Assembly: GCF_001746365.1 (NCBI RefSeq)
Contig: NZ_MJAJ01000036.1
Span: 9,238-73,237, forward strand
From: Streptomyces sp. LUP30
GTDB taxonomy: Bacteria > Actinomycetota > Actinomycetes > Streptomycetales > Streptomycetaceae
Direction of reading: 5' to 3'
Length of the DNA: 64,000 nucleotides
Part shown: one piece after another, positions 22,292 through 31,881 of the stretch
Position numbering within the stretch: the stretch's first letter is position 1
Layout of the letters: every line of letters begins with the position of its first letter
The notes under the pieces: model-generated
The model's input: the letters and a program-made list of their open reading frames with translations, nothing else
The model's database searches: none
What the model was told of the DNA's origin: nothing
Program-made: the position numbers and the translations under genes

Positions 22292-24403
22292 ATGGGGGAC
22301 GACGTGCCGCACCGAGGTGCGGAGGCGGTGCAGGGCATGAGCGCACGCGGATCGTCCACGGGCGACGACGGCGGCCCCACCGGGCCCAGCGGCCTGCTGG
22401 ACGTGCTGAACGTGGCCTCCGTGGTTCTCGACACGGACGGCCGTATCGCGCTGTGGAGCCCTCAGGCAGAGGAGCTGTTCGGCTATTCGGCGGCGGAGGC
22501 TCTGGGCAGGTACGCGGCCCGGGTGATGGTGCACGAGCGGCACGTCGACGTGGTGGTGAAGCTGTTCGCGGACGTCATGGCCACCGGCCAGAGCTGGGCG
22601 GGGGCGTTCCCCGTCCGGCGCAAGGACGGCACCACCGTGCTGGTGGAGTTCCGCAACATGCGGCTCATGGACGACCGGGGCGAGGTCTACGCCCTGGGAC
22701 TGGCCGCCGACCAGACGACGGTGCGCCGGCTGGAACGCGACCTGGCCCTGTCCACCCGAATGGTCGCGCAGTCCCCCACCGGCCTCGCCGTGCTCGACAC
22801 CGACCTGCGGTACGTGTCGGTCAACCCGGCGCTGGAGCGCATCAACGGCGTGCCGGCCTCCGGCCACCTCGGACGCACGGTGCGCGAGGTGCTGCCGTCG
22901 CTGGACGCCGACGCCCTGGAGGACGCGGCACGCCAGGTCATGCGGACGGGTGAACCGCTGGTCGACCGCTACCTGGCGGGACGCACCCCGGCCGACCCGC
23001 AGAAGGACCACGCCTGGTCGTGCTCCCTGTACCGCCTGGAGGACGCGCGCGGCACCGTTCTGGGCGTCGCCGTCTCGGTCAGGGACGTCACCGACCGGCA
23101 CCAGGCGGCCGTCGAGGCGGAGGCGGCGCGCCGCCGGCTCGCGCTGGTCGCCGACGCCTCGGCCCGCATCGGCACCACCTTGGACCTGGAGCGCACCGCC
23201 CGTGAACTGACCGAGGTGGCCGTGCCGGAACTGGCGGACGTGGCCGCCGTGGATCTGCTGGACGCGGTGGTGGCGGGGCGGCGCACCAGCCTCGGGCCCG
23301 CCGAGCCCGCCGTCATCCGCGCCCTAGCGGTGCTGGCCGCCGACGAGCCGGACGCGCTGCGGGCGGCCGACCGGCCCGGAGAGGTGGCCCGTTACGCACC
23401 CGACCGGCTCGTCACCGAGTGCGTGCGCTCGGGCCGGCCGGTCATGCTGGCACAGGTGGAGGAGGCCGACCTCGCCCGCATCGCCAGCTCACCGGAGGCG
23501 GCCGCCCTGCTGGCCCGGGCGGGCGTGCACTCCTACCTGGCGGTGCCGCTCATCGCGCGGGGCGAGGTGCTGGGCGCCCTGGACCTGAAACGGACCCGCA
23601 ACCGGGCGACGTTCAGCAACGACGATCTGCTGCTCGCCCGCGAACTGGCGGCCCGCGCGGCCGTGCAGATCGACAACGCCCGCTGGTACCAGAACGCCCG
23701 CACCACCGCGCTCACCCTCCAGCGCAGTCTGCTGCCGAGCCATCCGTCGGTCACCGGAGGCCTGGAGGTCGCCTCCCGCTACCAGCCCGCGGGCGCCACC
23801 ACGGAGGTAGGCGGCGACTGGTTCGACGTCATCCCGCTGCCGGACGGCAAGACGGCGCTCGTCGTCGGCGACGTCATGGGCAGCGGCATCGACGCCGCCG
23901 CCACGATGGGCCGGCTGCGCACGGCGACGACCACGCTGGCCTCGCTCGACCTCGACCCCGCGGTGCTTCTGGAACACCTGGACCGCATCACCCAGGGCCT
24001 GGACCACTCCATCGCCACCTGCGTGTACGCCGTCCACGACCCACGGCTCGGGAGGTGCCGGATCGCCAACGCGGGGCATCTGCCGCCGGTCCGGGTGCGC
24101 CCCGGCCGCCCGCCGGAGCTGCTGGAGCTGCCGACCGGCGTGCCGCTGGGCGTGGGCGGGGTGGCGTTCTCCACGACCGACGTCGACTTCGCCCCCGGCG
24201 ACCAGCTGGTGCTGTACACGGACGGCCTGGTGGAGACCCGCACCCACTCCCTGGACGAGCGCCTGGAAGCGCTGCTGGCCCTGCTCGACGATCCCACCCG
24301 GCCCCTGGAGGAGCTGTGCGACCTGCTGCTGGAGGCCTTGCACCACCCGGACAACCAGGACGACGTCGCCCTGCTGGTGGCACGGGCGCTGACCGCCGGA
24401 TAG
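22292..24403 (+). CDS. PAS-PAS-GAF-PP2C (SpoIIE-type) serine phosphatase
   Basis: A 703-residue cytoplasmic sensor phosphatase. Domains in order: PAS 1 (about 20-140; LNVASVVLDTDGRIALWSPQAEELFGYSAAEALG), PAS 2 (about 150-285; QSPTGLAVLDTDLRYVSVNPALERINGVPASGHLG), GAF (about 290-450, ending VHSYLAVPLIARGEVLGALDLKRTR), then a PPM/SpoIIE domain (about 480-700; RYQPAGATTEVGGDWFDVIPLPDGKTALVVGDVMGSGIDAAATMG, VLYTDGLVETR, NQDDVALLV) with the Asp residues that hold Mn/Mg. The family dephosphorylates anti-anti-sigma factors or similar partners; no anti-sigma kinase domain is fused and no partner gene is adjacent. GGGGGAG supports the ATG at 22292; 22229 is possible. Confidence 0.93.
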   Translation: MGDDVPHRGAEAVQGMSARGSSTGDDGGPTGPSGLLDVLNVASVVLDTDGRIALWSPQAEELFGYSAAEALGRYAARVMVHERHVDVVVKLFADVMATGQSWAGAFPVRRKDGTTVLVEFRNMRLMDDRGEVYALGLAADQTTVRRLERDLALSTRMVAQSPTGLAVLDTDLRYVSVNPALERINGVPASGHLGRTVREVLPSLDADALEDAARQVMRTGEPLVDRYLAGRTPADPQKDHAWSCSLYRLEDARGTVLGVAVSVRDVTDRHQAAVEAEAARRRLALVADASARIGTTLDLERTARELTEVAVPELADVAAVDLLDAVVAGRRTSLGPAEPAVIRALAVLAADEPDALRAADRPGEVARYAPDRLVTECVRSGRPVMLAQVEEADLARIASSPEAAALLARAGVHSYLAVPLIARGEVLGALDLKRTRNRATFSNDDLLLARELAARAAVQIDNARWYQNARTTALTLQRSLLPSHPSVTGGLEVASRYQPAGATTEVGGDWFDVIPLPDGKTALVVGDVMGSGIDAAATMGRLRTATTTLASLDLDPAVLLEHLDRITQGLDHSIATCVYAVHDPRLGRCRIANAGHLPPVRVRPGRPPELLELPTGVPLGVGGVAFSTTDVDFAPGDQLVLYTDGLVETRTHSLDERLEALLALLDDPTRPLEELCDLLLEALHHPDNQDDVALLVARALTAG

Positions 24404-24508
24404 CCGGTTCACAGGTTCCCGTTACCGCTTCCTTATCCGGCTCCTCGGACAATCACAGACAGGTGCGACAAGGGCGTCGCCGTTCGTCGCCGAGGAGAGT
24501 GAGCCGCC

Positions 24509-25252
24509 ATGCAGGAGCCCCAGGAACCGCAGGAACCGCAAGGCCCGCAGCGGCCGCCCGAGGGCGAACCGCTCCCGGGTCAGGCCATCGGCGCCGAGGC
24601 ACGCGAGGGCGGCCCGGCAGGCGCCCCGTGGCGGCGCCGCCCGTCCCGCGCGCGGGCGCTGGTCGCGGCCACGGCCGTCGCGGTCCTGGCACTGGGCGGC
24701 ACCGTCGCCTACGCGGCCACGTCGAACGGCTCCGGCGGCGGCTCGCCGTCCGCGTCGCCCTCCGCCTCCTCCTCCGAGGGGCCCGGCGGACGGCACGGTC
24801 GGGGCGGACCATGGTCCGGTCTCGGCGACGCGGCCCACGGCGAGGCGACCGTCAAGGACCGCGGCACCGGCGACTGGGTCGTCCGCGTCTGGCAGCGGGG
24901 CACCGTCGAGAAGGCGGACCGTTCCCGCCTCACCGTCAAGAGCGAGGACGGCGTCTCGTGGACGTGGACGCTGAGCTCGGACACACGCGTCTTCGGCGAC
25001 GGCGCCTCCGGCTCAGGTTCCGGCTCCGGGGCCGCCGCGCCGAAGAAGGGCGACACCGTGTTCGTCGTCGGAACACGTTCCGGGGACACGAACACGGCCG
25101 ATCGGGTCCTGTCCGGCTCCTTCGGCGACCGCGGCCGGGAGAATCGCGACCATGACCACGACCACCGCGGGGGCTTCCCCGGGCACGGCCCGTGGGACCG
25201 CGGGGGCCAGAACCGCTCCCCCGGCCCCACGGGCAGCGGCGCCGCTACCTGA
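24509..25252 (+). CDS. Membrane-anchored hypothetical protein
   Basis: A 247-residue protein with a cytoplasmic Pro/Gln-rich N-tail (PQEPQEPQ repeats), one membrane helix (LVAATAVAVLALGGTVAYAA, about 51-70), a Ser/Gly linker, and an extracytoplasmic domain of about 90 residues (GEATVKDRGTGDWVVRVWQRGTVEKADRSRLTVKSEDGVSWTWTLSSDTRVFGD) that resembles the DUF5666-type OB-like repeat, in which short beta units follow the form G.V....D..LTV....G....Y. The C-tail is His/Asp/Gly-rich (DHDHDHRGG) and might bind metal. It overlaps the end of the convergent methyltransferase gene by 8 bp. Confidence 0.78.
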   Translation: MQEPQEPQEPQGPQRPPEGEPLPGQAIGAEAREGGPAGAPWRRRPSRARALVAATAVAVLALGGTVAYAATSNGSGGGSPSASPSASSSEGPGGRHGRGGPWSGLGDAAHGEATVKDRGTGDWVVRVWQRGTVEKADRSRLTVKSEDGVSWTWTLSSDTRVFGDGASGSGSGSGAAAPKKGDTVFVVGTRSGDTNTADRVLSGSFGDRGRENRDHDHDHRGGFPGHGPWDRGGQNRSPGPTGSGAAT

Positions 25253-26063
25253 GCCTGGTCCCGAGGATCACATGGGCCGACAGCTCCTCGTCCCGCGCCA
25301 CCCGCACGGTCAGACCGCTGCGGGTGAACGCCTCCACGGCCGCCGGGGCCTGGCGCTCGCTGGTCTCGACGAGGAGGCACCCGCCGGGGGCGAGCCACTG
25401 CGGCGCCCCGGCGGCGACCCGGCGCAGCACGTCCAGTCCGTCGTCGCCGCCGTCGAGGGCGGTGAGCGGCTCGTGCTCCCGGGCCTCGGCCGGCAGCAGG
25501 GGCACCTCGCCGGTGGGGACGTACGGCACGTTGGCGGCCAGGATGTCGACGCACCCGCGCAGCCGGGCGGGCAGCGGCGCGAACAGATCGCCGGCGTAGG
25601 CGTGTCCGCCGTACTCGGCGAGATTGCGCCGCGCACAGTCCACCGCCACCGGGTCGATGTCCGCGGCGTGCAGCTCGATGGGCCCGAGCGAGGCGGCCAA
25701 GGCGGCGCCGACCGCCCCCGAGCCACAGCACAGGTCGACCACCACCGACGCGTGCGGCACCGCGGCGAGCGCCTCGTCGACGAGGAACTCGGTGCGGCGG
25801 CGGGGCACGAAGACGCCCGGTTCGACGCCGACGCGCAGTGCGTGGAACTCGGCCCAGCCGACGACGTGTTCGAGGGGCAGGCCCGCAGCACGGCGTCGCG
25901 CCATGGCGGCGGCCGCGTCCGCGGTGGGGGCCGCTTCGAGGATCAGCTCGGCCTCCTCCTCGGCGAAGACGCACCCGGCGGCGCGCAGGGCGAGGACGAG
26001 GGCGTCACGGGAGGACGGGGGCCGCGAAGGGGACGCGGAAGCGGCAGGTGTGAGGGGAGGCAT
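25245..26063 (-). CDS. PrmC-like putative protein-glutamine N5 methyltransferase
   Basis: A 272-residue class I SAM methyltransferase related to PrmC/HemK but in the actinobacterial paralogue group of unknown substrate. Motif I is VVVDLCCGSGAVGAALAASLG (about 118-138), the acidic post-I strand is ELHAADIDPVAVDCARRNL, and the catalytic NPPY-type tetrad is replaced by ANVPY in DILAANVPYVPTG. The N-terminal helical substrate domain (residues 20-100) contains GLPLEHVVGWAEF, close to the HemK signature. The Asn-x-Pro-Tyr core is kept, so activity is likely, but the first Pro is Val, which sets it apart from true PrmC. Divergent from a MarR gene. Confidence 0.85.
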   Translation of the reverse strand: MPPLTPAASASPSRPPSSRDALVLALRAAGCVFAEEEAELILEAAPTADAAAAMARRRAAGLPLEHVVGWAEFHALRVGVEPGVFVPRRRTEFLVDEALAAVPHASVVVDLCCGSGAVGAALAASLGPIELHAADIDPVAVDCARRNLAEYGGHAYAGDLFAPLPARLRGCVDILAANVPYVPTGEVPLLPAEAREHEPLTALDGGDDGLDVLRRVAAGAPQWLAPGGCLLVETSERQAPAAVEAFTRSGLTVRVARDEELSAHVILGTRLR

Positions 26064-26268
26064 GGAGCCGAGGAGCCTTTCGAGAAGCCGAAGAGCGCTC
26101 CCGCGATCGCCTAGGCGCGGCGGTCCACGCCGTCACGAGAGGAGAGCACCCGACCTGACACAGCGGTAATGGGTCTCACCTCCCGGCCTCGCGCGACCGG
26201 GAACCTCCGCGGCCGACGGCCACCCTACCCCAGCGCCCGCCCGCTGTTCATGACATCCCCGGCATTGA

Positions 26269-26285
26269 AGTTGTATTATACAACT
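26269..26285. promoter_or_regulatory. MarR-type operator over the marR -10 box
   Basis: AGTTGTAT and ATACAACT form a perfect 17-bp inverted repeat with a 1-bp centre. It covers TATTAT (26274-26279), a likely -10 box, with ATGACA 18 bp upstream as -35. It lies 24 bp before the MarR start, so autorepression is likely. Confidence 0.8.
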
Positions 26286-26309
26286 GAGCGATCTGGGAGG
26301 AGAGGGCCG

Positions 26310-26750
26310 GTGGAAGCAGCCGACGCCGTGGAGACGATCCAGCGGGAGATGACGAGCTTCGCCCGGCGGGCCCGCGCCTCGGCGGGCCGGCTGCATCCCG
26401 AGCTGTCCCTGGTGTCGTACACGCTGCTCGGCCACCTGGAGGAGAGCGACGGCTGCCGGGCCACCGACCTCGCCGCGCACTACGCCCTGGACAAGTCCAC
26501 GGTCAGCCGTCAGGTCGCGGCCCTGGAGCGCGCCGACCTGATCGACCGGCGCCAGGATCCCCAGGACCACCGCGTCCAGGTCCTCCACCTCACCGACGCC
26601 GGACGGCGCATCCTCGCCCAGGTCACCGAGAGCCGTCGCGCCGCCTTCCACGAGCGCCTGGCCGAGTGGCCGGCCGGGGACCTGGAGCGGTTCGCGGAGT
26701 ACCTGGTGCGGTACAACGCCTGGCCCGGCAGCGCCCCGGACGGCGACTGA
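26310..26750 (+). CDS. MarR family transcriptional regulator
   Basis: A 146-residue MarR protein. The winged helix is ELSLVSYTLLGHLEESDGCRATDLAAHYALDKSTVSRQVAALERADLIDRRQDPQDHRVQVLHLTDAGRRIL, with the typical recognition helix KSTVSRQVAALE and the D-x-R wing. The GTG at 26310 is chosen because GGGAGGAGA lies upstream; a longer ATG start at 26169 would read through the operator. A 17-bp palindrome over its own -10 box points to autorepression. The divergent neighbour is the PrmC-like methyltransferase, whose start is 246 bp away. Confidence 0.92.
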   Translation: MEAADAVETIQREMTSFARRARASAGRLHPELSLVSYTLLGHLEESDGCRATDLAAHYALDKSTVSRQVAALERADLIDRRQDPQDHRVQVLHLTDAGRRILAQVTESRRAAFHERLAEWPAGDLERFAEYLVRYNAWPGSAPDGD

Positions 26751-26772
26751 GCTCCGCCCCCGGAGAGCACGC

Positions 26773-27534
26773 CTAGGGCACCGGGACCGCCGCCGCCCGT
26801 CCCTCTCCCAGCCGCTCGGGCGTCCTGGCGGCCAGGAACGCCGTCCGTCGGCGCAGGCGGAAGCCCAGGGACTCGTAGAGGCGGACGGCGTTCGCGTTGT
26901 CCGCGGCGGTGTGCAGGAACGGCGTGTCGCCGCGTTCCCGGATGCCGTGGGCGACGGCCAGGATCAACCGCGTCGCCAGCCCCTCGCCGCGGAAGGCCGG
27001 GTCGGTGCACACCGCGCTGATCTCGGTCCAGCCCGGCGGTCGCAGCCGTTCGCCGGCGAGGGCGACCAGGGCGCCGTCCCGGCGTATCCCGAGGTAGTCG
27101 CCGAGCTCGATGGTGCGGGCCTCGAACGGGCCCGGCCGGGTGCGCGCCACCAGGTCGAGGATCTCCGGCACGTCGGCGGGGCCGAGCCGGACCGCCTCCG
27201 GATCGGGGGCCGCGTCCAGCCCGTCGTCCACGAACTGAGCGCCCTCAATCCGGAAGGTGATCTCCCAGCCGGCCGGGACCTCGCCCCGGAAGCCCAGCAG
27301 CGGAACCTCCGCCCCGGGACCGGCCAGCGCCGCGACGTCCGCCCAGTCGTCGGCGTCCGGTTCGGCCGGCATCGCCAGCCAGGGCGACACGTCGACGGGG
27401 TAGCGCAGGACGCGCCCCCGGCGTTCGGCGAAGTGCGCGTGCGGACCGGTGAGGGCGGCCAGCGCGGGATGGTCGAGCACGTGCCCGACCCCGCCGCTCG
27501 CTCCCTCGCCCGGCGCGTACCCGGCCGCGCTCAC
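26773..27534 (-). CDS. GNAT family N-acetyltransferase
   Basis: A 253-residue protein with a C-terminal GNAT domain (about 120-235). Motif A for acetyl-CoA is ISAVCTDPAFRGEGLATRLILAVAHGIRERG, with FLHTAADNANAVRLYESLGFRLRRRTAFL as motif B. The N-terminal half (DHPALAALTGPHAHFAERRGRVLRYPVDVSPWLAMPAEP) is a FR47-type extension common in actinobacterial members. The substrate is not predictable. Its GTG start overlaps the stop of the oxidoreductase gene as GTGA, so the two are translationally coupled. Confidence 0.9.
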   Translation of the reverse strand: MSAAGYAPGEGASGGVGHVLDHPALAALTGPHAHFAERRGRVLRYPVDVSPWLAMPAEPDADDWADVAALAGPGAEVPLLGFRGEVPAGWEITFRIEGAQFVDDGLDAAPDPEAVRLGPADVPEILDLVARTRPGPFEARTIELGDYLGIRRDGALVALAGERLRPPGWTEISAVCTDPAFRGEGLATRLILAVAHGIRERGDTPFLHTAADNANAVRLYESLGFRLRRRTAFLAARTPERLGEGRAAAVPVP

Positions 27535-28463
27535 GCGCCCGCCCCGGTCTCCAGGACGACCTTGCCCCGGGCGTGACCGCTCTCGACCTCGCGCAGCGCC
27601 TCGCCGGCCCGCTCCAACGGGAACCTCCGGGTGACGTGCGGGTCCAGGTCGCCGCGCACGACGAGGTCCGCCACCGCCCGCAGGACGGCCGCGTCGCGGG
27701 CGCGCGCCACCCGTGCGCCGCCCAGCCGCTCCACCTCCTCGGCCGCCGCCCCGGCGGTGATCAGCCGCGAGCGGTCCCGCACCAGCCCGGCCGCCTCGTG
27801 CAGCACCTCGCCGCCGACGAGGTCGTAGACGCCGTCGGCGCCCTCGGGGGCGACCGCCCGCACGGCGTCCGTCCAGCCGGGGCCGGAGGGCACGTGAACG
27901 GCGCCCAGCGACTCCAGCAGGTCCTTCTTGCCCCCGCCCGCGACGCCCACGACACGCACCCCCAGGGCCCGGGCGATCTGCACGACGGCGACGCCCACCC
28001 CGCCGCCCGCACCCGTGACCAGCACCGTCTCCCCGGCGGACAGGCCGAGCTGGTGGACTCCGTCGTAGGCGGTCGCGGCGGCCACCGGGAGGGTCGCCGC
28101 GTCGGTGAACGACAGCTCGGCGGGCTTGTGCGCGGTGACGGCAGCGGCCAGCAGGACGTACTCGGCCCAGCTGCCGGCGACGGCGGAGCCGAACACCTCG
28201 TCGCCGGGCGCGAACCCGGTGACGTCCGCCCCGGTCTCCACCACGACGCCCGACGCCTCGTTGCCCAGGACCGCGGGGAACGCCCGCTCACCGCTCTCGC
28301 CGGGGCGCAGGAAACCCGTGCGCTGCTTCCAGTCGACGGGGTTCACGCCCGCCGCGCGCACCGCGACCAGCACCTGGCCCGGCCCGGGGCGGGGCCGCTC
28401 CAGATCGACGAGAGCCTCGGTCTCCGGGCCGCCGTACCGGGTGAAGACGTACGCCTTCGGCAT
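27531..28463 (-). CDS. NADP-dependent quinone-oxidoreductase-like MDR enzyme
   Basis: A 310-residue medium-chain reductase of the zeta-crystallin/quinone oxidoreductase group. It has the GroES-like N-domain (VLVAVRAAGVNPVDWKQRTGFL, VLGNEASGVVVETGADVTGFAPGDEVFG) and the Rossmann motif VLVTGAGGGVGVAVVQIARALG (about 145-166). The zinc ligands of true alcohol dehydrogenases are missing, as expected for this subgroup, which reduces quinones or enones with NADPH. AGGAG precedes the ATG at 28463. It is co-transcribed with the downstream acetyltransferase. Confidence 0.92.
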   Translation of the reverse strand: MPKAYVFTRYGGPETEALVDLERPRPGPGQVLVAVRAAGVNPVDWKQRTGFLRPGESGERAFPAVLGNEASGVVVETGADVTGFAPGDEVFGSAVAGSWAEYVLLAAAVTAHKPAELSFTDAATLPVAAATAYDGVHQLGLSAGETVLVTGAGGGVGVAVVQIARALGVRVVGVAGGGKKDLLESLGAVHVPSGPGWTDAVRAVAPEGADGVYDLVGGEVLHEAAGLVRDRSRLITAGAAAEEVERLGGARVARARDAAVLRAVADLVVRGDLDPHVTRRFPLERAGEALREVESGHARGKVVLETGAGA

Positions 28464-28685
28464 TGCTCCCACTCTCCTTCGCCGGTGTCCGCCGTCCCCG
28501 GACCGCCGGACCCGCCGGACGTTCGGGGACGACACGTGCAAGGGTGCGCGGCCGGGCCCTATTCCCCGCCCGCGGGAGCGTTCACACGGCGTTGACGATC
28601 GACGGGCGGACCCGGTGCGGGGCGCCCCTGACTTGCACGTACGGTGGACTGCGCAAGCAACCGCCGCCCTTCACGCTGGAACCGC

Positions 28686-29283
<598 letters not shown>

Positions 29284-29291
<8 letters not shown>

Positions 29292-30081
29292 GGTCTTCGC
29301 CGCCCCGTCCCGGGCCGCCGCTCCCCCGTCCGGGACCTTCACACCCGTGACCCGGTTCGCCGTGCCCGGCCGGATCGCGGTCAGCGGCCGGGCGGCCTCC
29401 GAGTGGCAGACGGCGACGCTGACCGAGATCCGCCGCGAGACCCCGCTGGCGTCCACCTTCCGGTTCGCGACGCCGGCCTGGGCGGGGCATCTGCCCGGCC
29501 AGCACCTGATGCTGCGGCTGACGGCCGCCGACGGCTACACCGCCCAGCGCCACTACTCGATCGCGTCCGCGCCCGACGACGAGGGGCACATCGAGCTGAC
29601 GCTGGACCACGTGGACGGCGGCGAGGTCTCGGGCTGGTTCCACACGACGGCCCGGCCGGGCGACGAGGTCGAGGTGCGCGGCCCGCTCAGCGGCTTCTTC
29701 GCCTGGCCCGGCGACCGGCCCGCGCTGCTGGTCGGCGCCGGGTCCGGCGTCGTCCCGCTGATGTCGATGGTCCGCCACCACCGGGCGCGCGGCCTCGACG
29801 TGCCGCTGCGGCTGGTGGTGTCCGCCCGCGGTCCCGAGGAACTGATCTACGCGCGCGAACTCGGCGCGGAGACGACACGCGTGTTCACCCGGAGCGCGCC
29901 CAGGGGCGCGCCCGTGGGCCGCCTCGACGCAGAGCACCTGGCGCCGCTGCTCGCCGAGGAACCGGCAGGCGGCTGGGAGGCGTACGTGTGCGGCTCGAAC
30001 GGGTTCGCCGAACACGCGTCACGGCTGCTGGTCGAGGCCGGGCAGCCGGTGGACCGCATCAGGATCGAACGCTTCGGCTGA
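29284..30081 (+). CDS. FAD-binding ferredoxin-reductase-like protein
   Basis: A 265-residue flavin reductase of the FNR superfamily. The FAD-binding motif is RHYSIASAPDDEG (R-x-Y-S), preceded by AGHLPGQHLMLRL, and the NAD(P) site is ALLVGAGSGVVPLMSMVRHH followed by VCGSNGFAEHASRLL near the end. No 2Fe-2S cysteine cluster is present, so electrons must go straight to a partner. The GTG at 29284 overlaps the molybdoenzyme stop region, which makes the molybdoenzyme the likely partner. This two-gene arrangement recalls MsrPQ but with a soluble flavoprotein in place of the haem membrane protein. Confidence 0.9.
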
Positions 30082-30084
30082 CCC

Positions 30085-30102
30085 GGGCCGGACGGCCGGC
30101 CC
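30085..30102 (+). terminator. Short hairpin after the flavin reductase gene
   Basis: A perfect 7-bp stem (GGGCCGG, 30085-30091, with CCGGCCC, 30096-30102) with a 4-nt loop begins 4 bp after the stop codon and is followed by TTCCCT. Confidence 0.6.
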
Positions 30103-30176
30103 TTCCCTCAGGACCGCGCCCGGGGCCTTGTCCGGGGCGCTGTCGAGGGGCCGTCGCGCACGATGCGTGAAACGAT

Positions 30177-30194
30177 GTACTCCGAACGGAGTAC
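30177..30194. promoter_or_regulatory. 18-bp inverted repeat upstream of a membrane protein
   Basis: GTACTCC (30177-30183) and GGAGTAC (30188-30194) flank a 4-bp centre, 46 bp upstream of the start at 30240. The form resembles a TetR-family operator. No TetR gene is adjacent, so the regulator is probably elsewhere. Confidence 0.65.
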
Positions 30195-30239
30195 CTCCCT
30201 CCGGTGGGCACTCGTACGCGTGACGGCGAGGAGGTCGAC

Positions 30240-30827
30240 ATGCGAAGCGGGGTGCGTGGCTGGCGTCGGCGGAACAATCCGCTGCGGCGCCGGTCGGATG
30301 TCGTCGAAGCGTGGACGGCGCTGGTCGTCGCCGTGCTGTTGCTGGTGGCCGCGCCCCTGGCCGGGGCGCTCGCGGGCCGTTGGGCCCATGACGACGCCCA
30401 GGCCGCCGCGGTCCGGCAGCGGGCCGACCGGCATCGGGTGAGCGCGCAGGTCGTCGGCCGCCCGCCCGAGACCATGCCCGCCGTGGAGGGCGGCAGACAG
30501 CAGACGGTCGCGGTGAGCGTGCGGTGGACGCCGCCGGGCGAACACGCGCGGACGGCCACCGCCCGGGTGCCGGAGGGCACACACCGGGGTGACGTGGTGG
30601 ACGTCTGGTTCGACGACCACGGCCGCAGCGTCGCGCCGCCGCCGAACGACACCATGGTCTGGCAGCACACGCTCACCCTGGGCGTCTGCGTGGCCGGCGG
30701 CGCGGCGGCCTCGGTGCTGCTCGGGCACGTCGCCGTCCGCCGGGTGGCGATGCGTCACCGGCTGGCCGAGTGGGAACGGGAGTGGGAGCGCACCGAACCG
30801 GAGTGGACCCGGCGCAGGCCCGCCTGA
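30240..30827 (+). CDS. Rv1733c-like two-TM membrane protein
   Basis: A 195-residue inner-membrane protein of the actinobacterial Rv1733c type. It begins with a basic stretch (RGWRRRNNPLRRRSDVVEAW), has TM1 (TALVVAVLLLVAAPLAGALAG, about 26-46), an extracytoplasmic loop with RVSAQVVGRPPETMP...VRWTPPGEHARTATARVPEGTHRGDVVDVWFDDHG, TM2 (LTLGVCVAGGAAASVLLGHVAV), and a charged C-tail. The family is known in mycobacteria as a latency antigen, without a defined biochemical role. GAGGAGG precedes the ATG. An 18-bp inverted repeat in its promoter points to specific control. Confidence 0.88.
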   Translation: MRSGVRGWRRRNNPLRRRSDVVEAWTALVVAVLLLVAAPLAGALAGRWAHDDAQAAAVRQRADRHRVSAQVVGRPPETMPAVEGGRQQTVAVSVRWTPPGEHARTATARVPEGTHRGDVVDVWFDDHGRSVAPPPNDTMVWQHTLTLGVCVAGGAAASVLLGHVAVRRVAMRHRLAEWEREWERTEPEWTRRRPA

Positions 30828-30912
30828 AGCGTGCGAGGCAGTCTGGTGACGCCTCCCTCGCCCCCGTACGGTGTGATCATTCGTATGGGCAATTGACAAA
30901 AGGCGGTCCTTC

Positions 30913-31881
30913 ATGGCCCTGTTCGACCTGTCCGGCGACGAGCTCCGCGCGTACCGCAGCGCCTCCACCGAGCCCGCGGATTTCGAGGCGTTCTGGTCCA
31001 AGACCCTCCAGGAGGCCCGCGAGCACGACCTGGACGCGCGCTTCGAGCCGGTCGACACGGGTCTGACCACGGTGCAGGTGTACGACGTGACGTTCGCCGG
31101 GTTCGGCGGCCACCCGGTCAAGGGCTGGCTGACGCTGCCCGCCGAGGCGGACCGACCGCTGCCCCTGGTCGTGGAGTTCGTCGGATACGGCGGCGGCCGA
31201 GGACTGCCGCACGAGCACCTGCTGTGGGCGTCCACGGGCCGTGCGCACTTCATCATGGACACCCGCGGTCAGGGCAGCGCATGGGGCGGCGGGGGCGGCA
31301 CCGCGGACCCGGTGGGCGGCGCGCCCTCGTACCCCGGTTTCCTGACCCGGGGCATCGACGCCCCCGAGAACTACTACTACCGACGGGTGTTCACGGACGC
31401 GGTCCGCGCGGTCGAGGCGGCCCGATCGCATCCGCTGACCGACGCCTCGCGGACCGTGGCGGTCGGCGGGAGCCAGGGCGGCGGCATCACGATCGCCGTG
31501 GGCGGTCTGGTGCCCGACCTGGCGGCGGTCGCGCCCGACGTGCCGTTCCTGTGCGACTTCCCCCGAGCGGCGACGCTGACGGACCGTCATCCGTACCGGG
31601 AGATCGGCCTGTTCCTCAAGACGCACCGCGGCCGCGCCGCGGACGCGCTGCGCACCCTGTCCTATTTCGACGGCGTCCACTTCGCCTCGCGCGGCTCGGC
31701 CCCGGCCCTCTTCTCGGCGGCGCTGGAGGACCAGACCTGCCCGCCCTCCACCGTGTTCGCCGCCTTCAACGCCTGGTCGCACGAGGACAAGGCCATCGAG
31801 GTGTACGAGTTCAACGACCACGAGGGCGGCGGGCCGTACCAGGAGGCGGTCAAGCTGCGCTGGCTGCGCTCGTACGCCTGA
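30913..31881 (+). CDS. Acetyl xylan esterase / cephalosporin-C deacetylase family
   Basis: A 322-residue alpha/beta hydrolase of the AXE1 (CE7) family, which removes acetyl groups from xylo-oligosaccharides and related esters in the cytoplasm. The start MALFDLSGDELRAYRSASTEPADFEAFW is typical. The nucleophile elbow is VGGSQGGGITIA (Ser near residue 183), the oxyanion region VVEFVGYGGGRGLPHEHLLWASTGRAHFIMDTRGQGS is conserved, and His in YEFNDHEGGG is the catalytic base. Length matches CE7 (about 320). No signal peptide, in agreement with an intracellular enzyme. It stands alone between a membrane protein and a serine hydrolase. Confidence 0.94.
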   Translation: MALFDLSGDELRAYRSASTEPADFEAFWSKTLQEAREHDLDARFEPVDTGLTTVQVYDVTFAGFGGHPVKGWLTLPAEADRPLPLVVEFVGYGGGRGLPHEHLLWASTGRAHFIMDTRGQGSAWGGGGGTADPVGGAPSYPGFLTRGIDAPENYYYRRVFTDAVRAVEAARSHPLTDASRTVAVGGSQGGGITIAVGGLVPDLAAVAPDVPFLCDFPRAATLTDRHPYREIGLFLKTHRGRAADALRTLSYFDGVHFASRGSAPALFSAALEDQTCPPSTVFAAFNAWSHEDKAIEVYEFNDHEGGGPYQEAVKLRWLRSYA

